Numbered from the stretch's first letter, positions 33,790-42,948 are shown. The stretch: 64,000 nt of DNA from Providencia zhijiangensis (GCF_030315915.2 NZ_CP135990.1:3658001-3722000), one strand, 5' to 3'. Numbers and translations are program-made. Notes: generated from the letters alone by a model not told the origin.

Positions 33790-34764
33790 ATGAAGTCTAT
33801 AATGGGTTTAATTCTTAATACTGCAATTCTTAGCACAGCAATTATTTTCCCTATCGCCAGTTATTCTCAATCCAGTCAATCTCCGTCTAGCGATGACCAT
33901 TGGCGTGTTAAAACCAATGTGTATGTCGAACTGGAAGAGTACCAAGGCCAGCGGGATTCACAGAATAACAAAGTGTATGATAAAGCCAGCATGGTAGGTA
34001 AGTTATCGCTGAGTAATCTGGCATCTACTTGGTCGTTTGATCTCGAACACCGAGAAACCTTAAGAAATCACGGAAAAAACTTCCCCAATTCCCGAGATTC
34101 TTACATTCGCAATCGAACCCAAATCGGTGTGACCAAGCAGTTTATTAAAGATAAAATTTCCAACCTCGATGTCAATTTCACTTACCGCAAAGAATCCAAT
34201 GATGGAACACCAGGCTCTAAAGCCCGCTCCTCCAATAGCCTTTATTGGATCATGCCTTCAGGTTCAATCAACCTTGATGAACGATGGACATTTAATTATT
34301 GGGGTGCGCTTTACTACTACAGTAATTTCTATGAGGCCAATAGCTACGAATTTGAATCTGAAGTTGGCGTGAGCTATAAACTCACCGATAGCATTAAAGC
34401 CAAGGTCAGCTATTACAGTGACAAAGCATGGGATAATGAGTTCACCACCCAATCCTTACAACGCCAAATTCGTCTTGGCTTACCAGTAACTATTAACCAA
34501 GATTGGAGCATTTCCCCTTATTTCCGCTATCTCATTAATGACAACGAGTACAACAATCGAGGTCATCTCACTCAGCAGTTACGCAGTGGCTACCGTCTCG
34601 GCACTCAAGTGGAATACAAAGTGACACCGAAGTTAGCATTGTGGGGCGGTGTGGCTTATGAACCCACTAAATGGAAATACCCAAAAGGCAGTGAAAAAAC
34701 ATCAGGGAACAGTAATAAACAAACGATGTATCTCGGTCAGTTAGGCGTGAAATATAGCTGGTAG
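33790..34764 (+). CDS. OmpG-family monomeric porin
   Basis: A 324-residue outer-membrane protein with a signal peptide (MKSIMGLILNTAILSTAIIF...ASYSQ). The mature part is made of aromatic-rich alternating strands and ends VKYSW. The segment LTDSIKAKVSYYSDKAWDNEF...LGLPVTINQDWSISPYFRY resembles E. coli OmpG, a 14-stranded channel for larger oligosaccharides. The ATG at 33790 lies behind AGGA; an ATG two codons earlier overlaps that site. E. coli does not have such a gene at this locus. The substrate is not evident. Confidence 0.75.
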   Translation: MKSIMGLILNTAILSTAIIFPIASYSQSSQSPSSDDHWRVKTNVYVELEEYQGQRDSQNNKVYDKASMVGKLSLSNLASTWSFDLEHRETLRNHGKNFPNSRDSYIRNRTQIGVTKQFIKDKISNLDVNFTYRKESNDGTPGSKARSSNSLYWIMPSGSINLDERWTFNYWGALYYYSNFYEANSYEFESEVGVSYKLTDSIKAKVSYYSDKAWDNEFTTQSLQRQIRLGLPVTINQDWSISPYFRYLINDNEYNNRGHLTQQLRSGYRLGTQVEYKVTPKLALWGGVAYEPTKWKYPKGSEKTSGNSNKQTMYLGQLGVKYSW

Positions 34765-34790
34765 CGATAACCAGCTAGCAGTCATAAATT

Positions 34791-34836
34791 CCTAGCCGTT
34801 CCGCCATGATAGCGGACGGTTAGGCGTTTAATTTTG
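34791..34836 (+). terminator. Terminator after the OmpG-like gene
   Basis: Long imperfect stem (CCTAGCCGTTCCGC with GCGGACGGTTAGG) and a TTTAATTTTG tail. It lies 26 bases after the porin stop and may also end sbp transcription from the other side. Confidence 0.75.
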
Positions 34837-34854
34837 TCTTTAAATCATTAGTGA

Positions 34855-35871
34855 TTAGCGTCGAATGATTTCATCAAAGATCCCACCATTCGCAAAATGC
34901 GTTTTCTGCGCTTGTTGCCAACCACCAAAATTTTCATCCACGGTGAGTAATTTCAATTGTGGAAACTGGCTTTGATACGCTTTGGCGACTTGAGCATCTC
35001 GGGGACGATAATAGTTTTTCGCGGCAATTTCTTGCCCTTTCGGTGAATACAAAAATTCCAGATAGGCTTGTGCCACTTCACGGTGATCCCGCTTATCCAC
35101 CGTTTTGTCGACAACAGCAACGGTCGGCTCTGCTAAAATAGAAATGCTCGGGGTAACAATTTCAAAATCCCCCTTCGCGCCTAACTCATTAATGGCTAAC
35201 AACGCTTCATTTTCCCACGCGATCAACACATCGCCAATTCCACGCTCTACAAAGCTGTTAGTTGCCCCTCTCGCGCCAGAATCTAGCACTTCAACATTTT
35301 GATAAAGCTGCTTCACAAACTGTTTGGCCTTTTCTGGGTCATTCTGATTTTTTTCTAATCCATATCCCCATGCCGCCAAATAATTCCAGCGGGCGCCGCC
35401 CGATGTTTTTGGGTTCGGCGTCACCACAGAGACATCTTTACGGATCAAATCATCCCAATCATGGATATTTTTCGGGTTATCTTTACGCACTAAAAAGACA
35501 ATGGTTGAAGTATAGGGTGCAGAATTATCAGGGAGTTTTTTCAGCCAGCCCGGATTAATTTTGCCACTTTGTGCAATCGCATCCACATCGTATGCCAAGG
35601 CTAGCGTCACTACATCTGCCTCTAACCCGTTAATCACCGAAGTGGCTTGTTTACCGGAACCGCCATGAGACTGGCGAACAGTCACCGTATCCCCCGTTTT
35701 TGCTTTCCAGTAATCACCAAATTCTTGATTATATTGGCGGTAAAATTCGCGAGTCGGGTCATAAGAGACATTTAAAATTTGGATATCTTTCGCCCATGCT
35801 CCCGCTGTTAATAACAATAAAGAAAATGCCGCTATGGGATAGCGTGAACTTTGCCAGAAACGTACCATCAT
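34855..35871 (-). CDS. sbp: Sulfate/thiosulfate-binding periplasmic protein
   Basis: Periplasmic solute-binding protein of the sulfate ABC importer. After a signal peptide ([18 protein letters not shown], cleavage before KDIQ) the mature protein follows E. coli Sbp. It shows [39 protein letters not shown] (anion-binding glycine loop) and [19 protein letters not shown]. The ATG at 35871 has GGAG six bases upstream; an ATG at 35883 lacks a site. It lies downstream of pfkA in the same direction, as in E. coli, and is likely under CysB and sulfur limitation control. Confidence 0.96.
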   Translation of the reverse strand: MMVRFWQSSRYPIAAFSLLLLTAGAWAKDIQILNVSYDPTREFYRQYNQEFGDYWKAKTGDTVTVRQSHGGSGKQATSVINGLEADVVTLALAYDVDAIAQSGKINPGWLKKLPDNSAPYTSTIVFLVRKDNPKNIHDWDDLIRKDVSVVTPNPKTSGGARWNYLAAWGYGLEKNQNDPEKAKQFVKQLYQNVEVLDSGARGATNSFVERGIGDVLIAWENEALLAINELGAKGDFEIVTPSISILAEPTVAVVDKTVDKRDHREVAQAYLEFLYSPKGQEIAAKNYYRPRDAQVAKAYQSQFPQLKLLTVDENFGGWQQAQKTHFANGGIFDEIIRR

Positions 35872-36051
35872 CCTTTTCTCCATTAATTGAATACGGAATC
35901 AGGCTGACAGATACCCACGGCAACGGGAAATACCGAAAAGGTAAATCTTATAAATAAGAGGAATATCGAGGAAAAAAAGGGCAATCTTCGCCGATATGGC
36001 CAGCCTAAGGCCAACCATACCGGTGAGATTTGCAATAATAGAGGTAAAAAA

Positions 36052-37029
36052 TTAGTACAGTTTTTTCGCGGTTTCCAGCCAATCTTTCTTGAAGACACGC
36101 TTCATGTTCATAACCGCATCAACAATATCATGGTGAACTAATTTTTCATTTTGGATCCCCACACAACGCCCGCCGTAGCCTTCAAGCAGCAGTTGGATAG
36201 AGTATGCACCCATGCGAGAAGCCAAAATACGGTCATAAGCAACCGGAGAACCGCCGCGCTGAATATGTCCTAATACCGTTGCGCGAGTTTCATGATGAGT
36301 TTCTGCTTCAATGTATTTTGCTAGCTCATCCACATCGCAAACGTGCTCGGTGATCGCGACAATCGCATGGCGCTTGCCTTTTTCAATCCCACGTTTGATT
36401 TCCGACAGTAACTCTTCACGGTTAAATGGCATTTCTTGTTCTGGCAGAACTAAAAACTCACAGCCACCTGCAATTGCCGCAGAGAGAGTGAGATCGCCAC
36501 AATAACGCCCCATCACTTCAACGATAGAGATACGTTTGTGAGAAGTCGATGTATCACGTAAGCGGTCAATTGCTTCAACCACAGTTTCTAACGCAGTGAA
36601 ATAACCGATGGTGTAATCTGTTCCAGCAACGTCGTTGTCAATCGTGCCCGGTAAACCAATGCATGGGAAACCTAATTCAGTTAGGCATTTAGCACCAAGA
36701 TAAGAACCGTCACCACCAATGACAACCAGTGCATCGATGTGGTTTTTCTTCAGGTTTTCAACCGCTACCGCGCGGACTTTTTCATCACGGAATTGAGGGA
36801 AGCGAGCAGAGCCTAAGAATGTACCGCCACGGTTGATCATGTCCGAAACGCTATAACGGTCTAACTGCTTCATGCGGTTTTCATAAAGGCCGAGGTATCC
36901 ATCAAAAATACCCATCACTTCTAAACCTTCCGCAAGAGCTGCACGTACTACGCCGCGGATCGCTGCGTTCATACCCGGTGCATCTCCACCGCTCGTTAAC
37001 ACTCCAATTCTTTTAATCTGCTTGACCAT
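36052..37029 (-). CDS. pfkA: ATP-dependent 6-phosphofructokinase
   Basis: Allosteric glycolytic kinase making fructose 1,6-bisphosphate. The 325 residues include [16 protein letters not shown] (ATP site), the catalytic block [30 protein letters not shown] and GHIQRGGSP. This matches E. coli PfkA (320 residues). The 180 bases separating it from sbp contain no clear element. Confidence 0.98.
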   Translation of the reverse strand: MVKQIKRIGVLTSGGDAPGMNAAIRGVVRAALAEGLEVMGIFDGYLGLYENRMKQLDRYSVSDMINRGGTFLGSARFPQFRDEKVRAVAVENLKKNHIDALVVIGGDGSYLGAKCLTELGFPCIGLPGTIDNDVAGTDYTIGYFTALETVVEAIDRLRDTSTSHKRISIVEVMGRYCGDLTLSAAIAGGCEFLVLPEQEMPFNREELLSEIKRGIEKGKRHAIVAITEHVCDVDELAKYIEAETHHETRATVLGHIQRGGSPVAYDRILASRMGAYSIQLLLEGYGGRCVGIQNEKLVHHDIVDAVMNMKRVFKKDWLETAKKLY

Positions 37030-37438
37030 GATGACCTCTGATTAATGAACATAAATTGCAAATCTATGAAAAAACCACCGCACTGCACTGATATTCACTG
37101 CAACTCGCTAACGGATTAACCGCTAAAATTCAGCCAATAATTTTGCTGAATTGATTCAACAAGCGAAATAATACGACAAAGCAAGGATTATGCATGGGTT
37201 TTCTCGCCAACTTTTATGTTTTCTTGTGATCTCGATTACATAATTTTAGCTCAAATGACGAAAACCAACCCACTCAACGTAATCATCTTACTTCGAAGTA
37301 CAAATTAAGTCTCGATGATAGCATGTTAATCTCAGTGCAACCCCATCATTGCAAGATACGGAGCATTTTCCTATAAAAAAAGCACCCTAAGGTGCTTCTG
37401 CGGTTGAAAAAATAGGTAAATCTATTTACAACAGCTAA
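37030..37438. other. Intergenic region upstream of pfkA
   Basis: 409 bases holding the pfkA promoter and the terminator of the CdsA-like gene. I found no clear operator and no gene. Confidence 0.5.
37374..37398 (-). terminator. Terminator of the PlsC-like/CdsA-like operon
   Basis: On the minus strand the stem AGCACC / GGTGCT (extended by GA..TT) is followed by a run of seven T, about 40 bases after the CdsA-like stop. Confidence 0.85.
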
Positions 37439-38383
37439 TTAGGTATAAAAATAACGCGTTAGGTGGAAGAAAATTGGCGCGGCAAAACATAGGGAATCAA
37501 TTCTATCTAACATTCCGCCATGTCCTTCGATAATGGCCCCAAAGTCTTTGATCCCACTGTCGCGTTTAATTGCAGACATACACAGACCACCGACAAAGCC
37601 CATTAACGTAATCGCCAATGACATTAACCCTGCCGCCCACCAACTAAATGGCGTCACCCAATACAAACAGATACCAATCAGCACTGATGTTAATATTCCG
37701 CCAATAAATCCTTCGACGGTTTTATTTGGGCTAAGCTTAGGCACAATAGGATGTTTGCCCAGTAACTTACCAAAGACATATTGCAGCACATCTGAGATTT
37801 GTGTGACTACAATTAAGAACAGCAGCAGCTTAACGTTTTCCCCTTGGTAGCCTTCAATGTTTAGCATCAACAATGCCGGTACGTGGCTCAAGCAGAATAC
37901 AGTGACCAACATGCCCCACTGTATTTTTGCCGTGCGTTCGAGGAAGTGATAAGTATCCCCCGCCAACGCGATTCGTGTCGGTAAAAACAAGAAGACAAAC
38001 ACGGGTACAAAAATCGAGAACATCCCATACCACTCAACCCCAACCAGCACATATTGCAGGGGAAGGAAGACGAAAAAACACCAAAATAACGCTTCATGGT
38101 CGCTACGGCGCGTCGGCGCTAGCGTAATAAATTCCCTTAATGCAAAGAAAGAAATCAGCGCAAACAGGATCACGACCCCGATATTCCCAAGTACCACCGC
38201 CAAAACGCAGACGATACACATCACCCACCAAGCACGAATACGCGCATTTAGGTTATCGATGGTTGGGTTACTTTTTTCCCCTGAATAACGGTATGCCAGA
38301 ATGCCGCCTATTACGCTGGCGACCATCAAAATACCGAAGACACCGGATAACAGCAGTGCTAATTCACGATCCCAAAGACTCAT
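37439..38383 (-). CDS. CdsA-like phosphatidate cytidylyltransferase
   Basis: Integral membrane protein of 314 residues with about eight spans. It carries the CdsA signature near the C terminus: SAIKRDSGIKDFGAIIEGHGGMLDRID, where the Lys-Arg-Asp and Asp-Arg-Asp residues bind CTP and metal. It should make CDP-diacylglycerol or a related CDP-lipid. It is a second, YnbB-like homologue, because the essential cdsA is normally near dxr-rseP. Its ATG overlaps the stop of the acyltransferase gene (ATGA), so translation is coupled. It occupies the position where E. coli has fieF. Confidence 0.85.
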   Translation of the reverse strand: MSLWDRELALLLSGVFGILMVASVIGGILAYRYSGEKSNPTIDNLNARIRAWWVMCIVCVLAVVLGNIGVVILFALISFFALREFITLAPTRRSDHEALFWCFFVFLPLQYVLVGVEWYGMFSIFVPVFVFLFLPTRIALAGDTYHFLERTAKIQWGMLVTVFCLSHVPALLMLNIEGYQGENVKLLLFLIVVTQISDVLQYVFGKLLGKHPIVPKLSPNKTVEGFIGGILTSVLIGICLYWVTPFSWWAAGLMSLAITLMGFVGGLCMSAIKRDSGIKDFGAIIEGHGGMLDRIDSLCFAAPIFFHLTRYFYT

Positions 38384-39021
38384 GGCATCATCTCCTCAAG
38401 TGCAACTTTCGCTCTTTGCAAAAAATCCGCCTTATTTTCATCTTCAGTAAGTGGAGATAGTGGCTTTCCAACCGTTGCTGAACAGATAACCGGAACCACA
38501 AGCTTTGTTCCTTTCGGCAACACGCGATTTAAGTTTTCCAAATACACCGGGACGACTTCAACATTGGGGTATTTTTTCGCTAAATGATAAATTCCGCTTT
38601 TGAAGCTACCCAGTTCCTCGCCATCTCCTCGAGTTCCCTCGGGAAATAAAATTAATGAATGGTTAGCAGCAAGCACCGCTTCTAGTGGCCCAAGGACAGA
38701 CTCTTTGGCAGGTTTGTCCCCTTTTCTATCCACCAATACGGCTCGAAACACGTTATTGACGAGATAGCGACGAAATGGCGTGCCATCCCAATAATCTTTC
38801 GCGGCAACAGGGTGAACAAAATGGCGCATTAAAGGTGGCAACCCTGACCAAATAACTAACCCGTCGAGGTGGCTTGAGTGGTTGGCATAGTAGATGCGGG
38901 GGGTAATGGCCGGTTGGCATCCGACCCAACGTGTACGGACTCCCGTTAATAAGCGGCAAGTACCGGACAACAGCATTCCCATTCCTTTTGCCAGTAGAGA
39001 AACTCGCTGTGTTTTTTCCAT
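38380..39021 (-). CDS. PlsC-like 1-acylglycerol-3-phosphate O-acyltransferase
   Basis: A 213-residue acyltransferase with the motif I catalytic pair NHSSHLDG and motif III FPEGTRGDGE. It is expected to acylate lysophosphatidate at the membrane and so to supply substrate to the CdsA-like enzyme encoded by the overlapping next gene. The ATG at 39021 (MEKTQRVSLL) follows an AAGGAAAA site; a longer reading adds 13 residues. The pair looks like a dedicated side pathway of phospholipid synthesis. Its specific role is not evident. Confidence 0.85.
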   Translation of the reverse strand: MEKTQRVSLLAKGMGMLLSGTCRLLTGVRTRWVGCQPAITPRIYYANHSSHLDGLVIWSGLPPLMRHFVHPVAAKDYWDGTPFRRYLVNNVFRAVLVDRKGDKPAKESVLGPLEAVLAANHSLILFPEGTRGDGEELGSFKSGIYHLAKKYPNVEVVPVYLENLNRVLPKGTKLVVPVICSATVGKPLSPLTEDENKADFLQRAKVALEEMMP

Positions 39022-39258
39022 CTTTTTTCCTTGCTCTCTTATCGAGCACAAATAAAACAATGATAAAAAAAATTCTTAATCGTATTTGCTTAATAAGATA
39101 TGCAGCGTCGAACAAGAGCACAACAGGATAAGTTCTGATTTGTGACTTTATTTTCACCACCAGAATTAAGATAAAATGCAAACTATATGAAAAACTCAGA
39201 TGTTAGATAAAAAATAGGGAAGCCTTAGCTTCCCCATTAATATCATTCAAGATAAAAA

Positions 39259-40014
39259 TTATTTTTTATCTGCCGCGATACGGTCACGGATATGTTGCGC
39301 ACGCTCATCTGACGGTGGGTGAGAATCAAACATGCTGGTTTCTTTGCTACCCAGTTTTGCTAATTTGTCAAAACCAGTCACTAAACCTTTAGTATCCACA
39401 CCACGTTTTTTCAGCAGATCATAAGAGAAATCATCCGCTTGGCTTTCTTGGTGTTGAGAGAACTGAGAGTTAACCAGTTTTTGACCCAGCTCACCTAACT
39501 GTGAAGAGCTTAATTGAGTCGCAACATCGTTACCTGATGCTGCTGCCGCAGTACGTGCTGCAACTGCCGCATAAGCAACTTGCATTGCTTTACGGGTATG
39601 ACCTAAAGCAACGTGACCCATTTCGTGACCCAGAACGCCTTCAACTTCGTTGTCATTCATGATGTCCATCAGACCGCTGTATACACGTACACAGCCATTT
39701 GCCATTGCCCATGCGTTCACATCTTTGGTCATGTAAACTTTATAGTTAACCGGAGTACCGTCAACTTCGTTACCCAGTGCTTTAGCAATTTTGTTTAAGC
39801 GTTGAGTGTATTTGCTTGAAGCTGGAGCAATTTTGTTTTCTGCGTCCATCTCTTTACAAGCGTCATCGCTGAATTTTTTAACATCTGCATCAGATAATGT
39901 CGCAGCTTGGAATAATTGCATTCCAGAGTTGGTCATCAGCCCAGTGTCCATACTCTTACAGCCAGTCATAATGACCGCAGAAACTGCGACCGCAACAAGC
40001 GCCTTCATTTTCAT
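39259..40014 (-). CDS. loiP: Metalloprotease LoiP (M48 family lipoprotein)
   Basis: Outer-membrane lipoprotein protease of 251 residues. The signal peptide ends in a lipobox (VIMTGCK, Cys19). The zinc site is HEMGH at 130-134, and the third ligand Glu probably lies in QHQESQADDFSYDLL. The C terminus DSHPPSDERAQHIRDRI is typical of YggG/LoiP. E. coli LoiP acts with BepA-type quality control at low osmolarity. It is flanked here by genes not found at this site in E. coli. Confidence 0.9.
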   Translation of the reverse strand: MKMKALVAVAVSAVIMTGCKSMDTGLMTNSGMQLFQAATLSDADVKKFSDDACKEMDAENKIAPASSKYTQRLNKIAKALGNEVDGTPVNYKVYMTKDVNAWAMANGCVRVYSGLMDIMNDNEVEGVLGHEMGHVALGHTRKAMQVAYAAVAARTAAAASGNDVATQLSSSQLGELGQKLVNSQFSQHQESQADDFSYDLLKKRGVDTKGLVTGFDKLAKLGSKETSMFDSHPPSDERAQHIRDRIAADKK

Positions 40015-40267
40015 CTTCTTTTTTTCCTTGCTACAAAAATTATATTACTGTTTTTAATAAACCATTCTCGTTCTAATAACGATTCGGAGATACAGCCTAA
40101 AGATTCTGTTTAAAATCACAATAAGAATAAAGCCATTAAATAAGCAATCTATGAATTTGATAACAATTTTATCCAAAGAGTGAAATTATCAGAATTATCC
40201 GCTAACTAAATAGTCGCGATTTGACTGAGTTAAATCACTCCAAAATGACTTAAATGGCTTTGTAGCG

Positions 40268-40849
40268 TTATCTTTCAAATAACTCAATCACACAAAAGTC
40301 TCCATGATGCTCAGGAGAAGCAATATATTGCGTAGGGGAACCTGTTTTTTCGACCAATAGGGTTTCAAAATCATTTAAGACTGAGAGCTGCCCATCTACT
40401 TGCAACTCTAGCTTGCCCTGTAAGTTAAAAATCAGCACACAGTTTCCATTACTGAACCACGAGTTTGCCGACTTACAAGATACCCACTGCAGCCGAGCTG
40501 AATACTTTTCAGGGTTGTAAATCAAATTAAAATCGCGGATGGCTTCATTGATTAATTCGGCATACACATCACTTTCACCATTAAAGGCGTGAAATTGCTT
40601 TTGTAATAAAGAAACAGGCGGGTTTTTATCTATCTGCAGCACAATCCCGGTGCCTTCCAGCACGCCAATGATACGTTGTTTATTTGGGAAAAAAGAGAAT
40701 GAACCCGCGGATTTTACGTCTGCAATCGACACTCGCCAGTCAAAATTTTCGAGTCCTTCCCCGTGGCTTCTCGCCAGTTCTAACGTAAATCCTTGCCCAT
40801 TTTTCCAAGGCATTTTTTTATAATCTTGAGCAGTCAGTTTCTGGATCAT
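40268..40849 (-). CDS. HutD/Ves family cupin protein
   Basis: A 193-residue soluble protein. It opens MPWKNGQGFTLELARS and contains FDWRVSIADVKSAGSFSFFPNKQRIIGVLEGTGI, the arrangement of the HutD/Ves family (paired cupin barrels). In Pseudomonas HutD accompanies histidine utilisation genes, and in E. coli Ves is linked to environmental stress. No hut gene is nearby, so neither role can be assigned. It is followed on the left by loiP with a 253-base gap. Confidence 0.75.
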   Translation of the reverse strand: MIQKLTAQDYKKMPWKNGQGFTLELARSHGEGLENFDWRVSIADVKSAGSFSFFPNKQRIIGVLEGTGIVLQIDKNPPVSLLQKQFHAFNGESDVYAELINEAIRDFNLIYNPEKYSARLQWVSCKSANSWFSNGNCVLIFNLQGKLELQVDGQLSVLNDFETLLVEKTGSPTQYIASPEHHGDFCVIELFER

Positions 40850-41002
40850 GGCGCAGTATGACCTCTTTGGATGTGTGAAAATCTATTTTGCAAGTGTTCA
40901 GAATAATCGGTGGAAATAAAGATAGTACGTGGAAAGTGAATGTATAGACAACATATCAGTAATAAAAATATTACTGATAGTAATAGAAGAGTACAAAGAG
41001 GG

Positions 41003-41290
41003 TTATCTTGCGCTCTTAAATTGCAGCTTTAGTCCTAGTGAATGAACTATCTTCAAGATAGTGGTAAATGCAGGGTTACCTTCACCAGATAGTGCCTTAT
41101 ATAGCCCTTCTCGACTCATTCCTACTTCCTTTGCCAATTGGGTCATATTTCTCGCTCTAGCAATATCGCCTAACGCAGCAAGAATGAGTGCCGTATCGCC
41201 TTCTTCTAGTATTTCATTAAGATACAGCTGAATTTCTTCTTCGTTCGTTAAATGCTCAGCAATGTCATACTCTTTTATTTTAATATTCAT
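41003..41290 (-). CDS. Addiction-module antidote-like DNA-binding protein (HigA/XRE type)
   Basis: A 95-residue protein with a C-terminal helix-turn-helix (MTQLAKEVGMSREGLYKALSGEGNPAFTTILKIV, about residues 49-83). This resembles the putative addiction-module antidote family that pairs with Gp49-like HigB toxins. The N-terminal YDIAEHLTNEEEIQLYLNEILEEGD is also typical. Usually the toxin gene lies directly upstream in the same operon, but here the upstream 250 bases hold only a promoter, an operator-like palindrome and the CpxQ terminator. It appears to be an orphan antidote or a domesticated regulator. Confidence 0.8.
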   Translation of the reverse strand: MNIKIKEYDIAEHLTNEEEIQLYLNEILEEGDTALILAALGDIARARNMTQLAKEVGMSREGLYKALSGEGNPAFTTILKIVHSLGLKLQFKSAR

Positions 41291-41340
41291 AGATCACCTT
41301 CAATTTCACGAAAAACTAACTAATGCTATCACACTTAGGA

Positions 41341-41358
41341 TGTCAACTGTAGTTAACA
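41341..41358. promoter_or_regulatory. Palindromic operator overlapping the antidote promoter
   Basis: TGTnAACTnnAGTTnACA, a near-perfect 18-base inverted repeat, overlaps a TTGACA -35 box read on the minus strand toward the antidote gene. Autorepression by that helix-turn-helix protein is the simplest reading. Confidence 0.5.
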
Positions 41359-41374
41359 CCAATGCGCTTAGCAT

Positions 41375-41433
41375 AAAAAAAAGCCCCTAAAAGGGGCTAT
41401 AAAGACAGGGATGGTGTCTATGGCAAGGAAAAA
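41375..41433 (-). ncRNA. cpxQ: CpxQ-type small RNA in the cpxP 3' UTR
   Basis: On the minus strand, TTTCCTTGCCATAGACACC and the following ATCCCTGTCTT match the E. coli/Salmonella CpxQ seed region essentially base for base. They are followed by a terminator stem (AGCCCCT / AGGGGCT) and a T8 tail. In enterics CpxQ is released from cpxP mRNA by RNase E and, with Hfq, represses membrane-protein mRNAs under envelope stress. Here it lies about 105 bases past the cpxP stop. The terminator stem differs in sequence from the E. coli one. Confidence 0.88.
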
Positions 41434-41463
41434 CTTCAGTTATTGCTACTTCACTACTTACTT

Positions 41464-41526
41464 CGAAACTCAACGATACAGCTTAGAAACTCAACTACAG
41501 GCTTTAAAAACTCAACTACACTCACT
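41464..41526 (-). repeat. Three 21-bp tandem repeats after the cpxP stop
   Basis: Three 21-base units share AAACTCAAC on the plus strand at 41464, 41485 and 41506. They lie between the cpxP amber stop and CpxQ. Read in the cpxP frame past the stop they encode repeated heptapeptides (VVEFLKP, VVEFLSC, IVEFRSK) before a TAG-TGA double stop at 41451-41456. Confidence 0.8.
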
Positions 41527-41537
41527 ACTAGGAATCT

Positions 41538-42098
41538 CTACTGCATAACTTGATATTCAACGAACTTATGCTGATTAATTTGCTCAAGCTGCGCCTTCTG
41601 CTCTGGCGTCAGTAACTGGTAAAGCTCGTGATGGATACGAGCCATCTCAACGCGTTCATCCAGTTCTTTTTGCAATTGTTTCTCAAGTTGCGCTCGGACA
41701 GCTTTATCATCAAAGCGATCCGCTATAATAAGTTTGTGTAATGACTCACGTTCTTGTATTGAGGCAACATTTTCACCATGACGGTGGCGCTGGGTAGCCA
41801 TCAAATCACGAAGCTGTTGGCGCTGTTTCTCACTCAACGTGATACCATTAAACATAAATTCACTGGCACGTTCGTCGCTATTTAATGATTCAGGGATCTG
41901 AAACTGAATAGCAATATGTGTGGTTTGTAGTGGCTGGTCCGGTTGCATTTGAAGCACTAATGATGGTTCATCATTAACACTACTTTCAGATGCTTCACCA
42001 AACGCAGCGACTGGCCCGAAAACAAATGCAGAAGCTAAAACGTATGCGGCTGTTTTATGTACTGAACTGTGTTTTGTTCTGTGTACTATTCTTTGCAT
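41538..42098 (-). CDS. cpxP: Periplasmic Cpx regulator CpxP
   Basis: Periplasmic adaptor and chaperone that binds the CpxA sensor domain and damps the Cpx response. The 186 residues begin with a signal peptide (KTAAYVLASAFVFGPVAAFGE). The Spy/CpxP fold shows two LTxxQ-type motifs, here LSEKQRQQLRDLM and LTPEQKAQLEQI. It is divergent from cpxRA with a CpxR box between. The gene ends in an amber codon followed by 27 open codons with in-frame repeats. Its 3' UTR encodes the CpxQ RNA. Confidence 0.93.
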   Translation of the reverse strand: MQRIVHRTKHSSVHKTAAYVLASAFVFGPVAAFGEASESSVNDEPSLVLQMQPDQPLQTTHIAIQFQIPESLNSDERASEFMFNGITLSEKQRQQLRDLMATQRHRHGENVASIQERESLHKLIIADRFDDKAVRAQLEKQLQKELDERVEMARIHHELYQLLTPEQKAQLEQINQHKFVEYQVMQ

Positions 42099-42180
42099 TT
42101 AGATACCTTGTCTCCGAACGATGCTCGTGATTCAATGGAGTTAAATATACGCGGTCGGCTGCAAACTAGCGTCAGAGCAT

Positions 42181-42195
42181 GTAAAAGAACGTAAA
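42181..42195. promoter_or_regulatory. CpxR binding box
   Basis: GTAAAAGAACGTAAA is an exact match to the CpxR consensus GTAAA-N5-GTAAA. It lies in the 151-base divergent gap between cpxP and cpxR, so phosphorylated CpxR should activate cpxP and its own operon from here. Confidence 0.92.
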
Positions 42196-42249
42196 GTCAT
42201 GGAAACGTGAAGATTGTTATCGTATTTTGGCAGTTGGAGGACTTAATTA

Positions 42250-42948
42250 ATGCATAAAATCCTATTAGTTGATGACGACCGTGAACTCACGTCGCTTTTA
42301 AAAGAACTGCTGGAAATGGAAGGTTTCAATGTTGTCATCGCTTATGACGGTGAACAAGCATTACAGCAAATCGATTCATCCATTGACCTATTATTACTCG
42401 ATGTCATGATGCCGAAGAAAAACGGTATTGAGACATTAAAAGAGCTACGCCAAATTCACCAAACGCCAGTCATTATGTTAACGGCGCGCGGCAGTGAATT
42501 AGATAAAGTGCTGGGCTTAGAGCTCGGCGCAGATGACTATTTACCAAAACCATTTAACGATAGGGAGTTAGTAGCGCGAATTCGTGCGTTACTGCGCCGC
42601 TCAAACTGGAGCGAGCAAACTCAAGGGGACAACAGCAACACCCCAACCTTACAAGTGGATAAATTACAGCTCAATCCGGGTCGTCAAGAAGCCAGCTTCG
42701 ATAACGAAATCCTTGATTTAACTGGCACCGAGTTTACTTTGCTCTATCTATTAGCCCAGCATTTAGGGCAAGTGGTTTCAAGAGAGCATTTAAGCCAAGA
42801 AGTTTTGGGTAAGCGCCTCACGCCATTTGACCGCGCTATTGATATGCATATTTCAAACTTGCGCCGCAAACTTCCAGAACGCACCGATGGCCAACCTTGG
42901 TTTAAAACCTTGCGTGGACGCGGTTACTTGATGGTTTCTGCCACATGA
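42250..42948 (+). CDS. cpxR: Envelope stress response regulator CpxR
   Basis: OmpR-family response regulator of 232 residues. The receiver domain has the acidic pocket DDD at 8-10, phospho-acceptor Asp51 in LLLLDVMMPKKNG and Lys in PKPFNDRELVARIRALLRR. The C-terminal winged helix spans about 135-230 (FTLLYLLAQHLGQVVSRE, then AIDMHISNLRRKL). The gene overlaps cpxA by four bases (ATGA) and diverges from cpxP. Confidence 0.98.
   Translation: MHKILLVDDDRELTSLLKELLEMEGFNVVIAYDGEQALQQIDSSIDLLLLDVMMPKKNGIETLKELRQIHQTPVIMLTARGSELDKVLGLELGADDYLPKPFNDRELVARIRALLRRSNWSEQTQGDNSNTPTLQVDKLQLNPGRQEASFDNEILDLTGTEFTLLYLLAQHLGQVVSREHLSQEVLGKRLTPFDRAIDMHISNLRRKLPERTDGQPWFKTLRGRGYLMVSAT

Noticed and set aside
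41464..41526. Reading the three tandem repeats as a CRISPR array
   Set aside because: The units are contiguous 21-mers without spacers and no cas gene is nearby.
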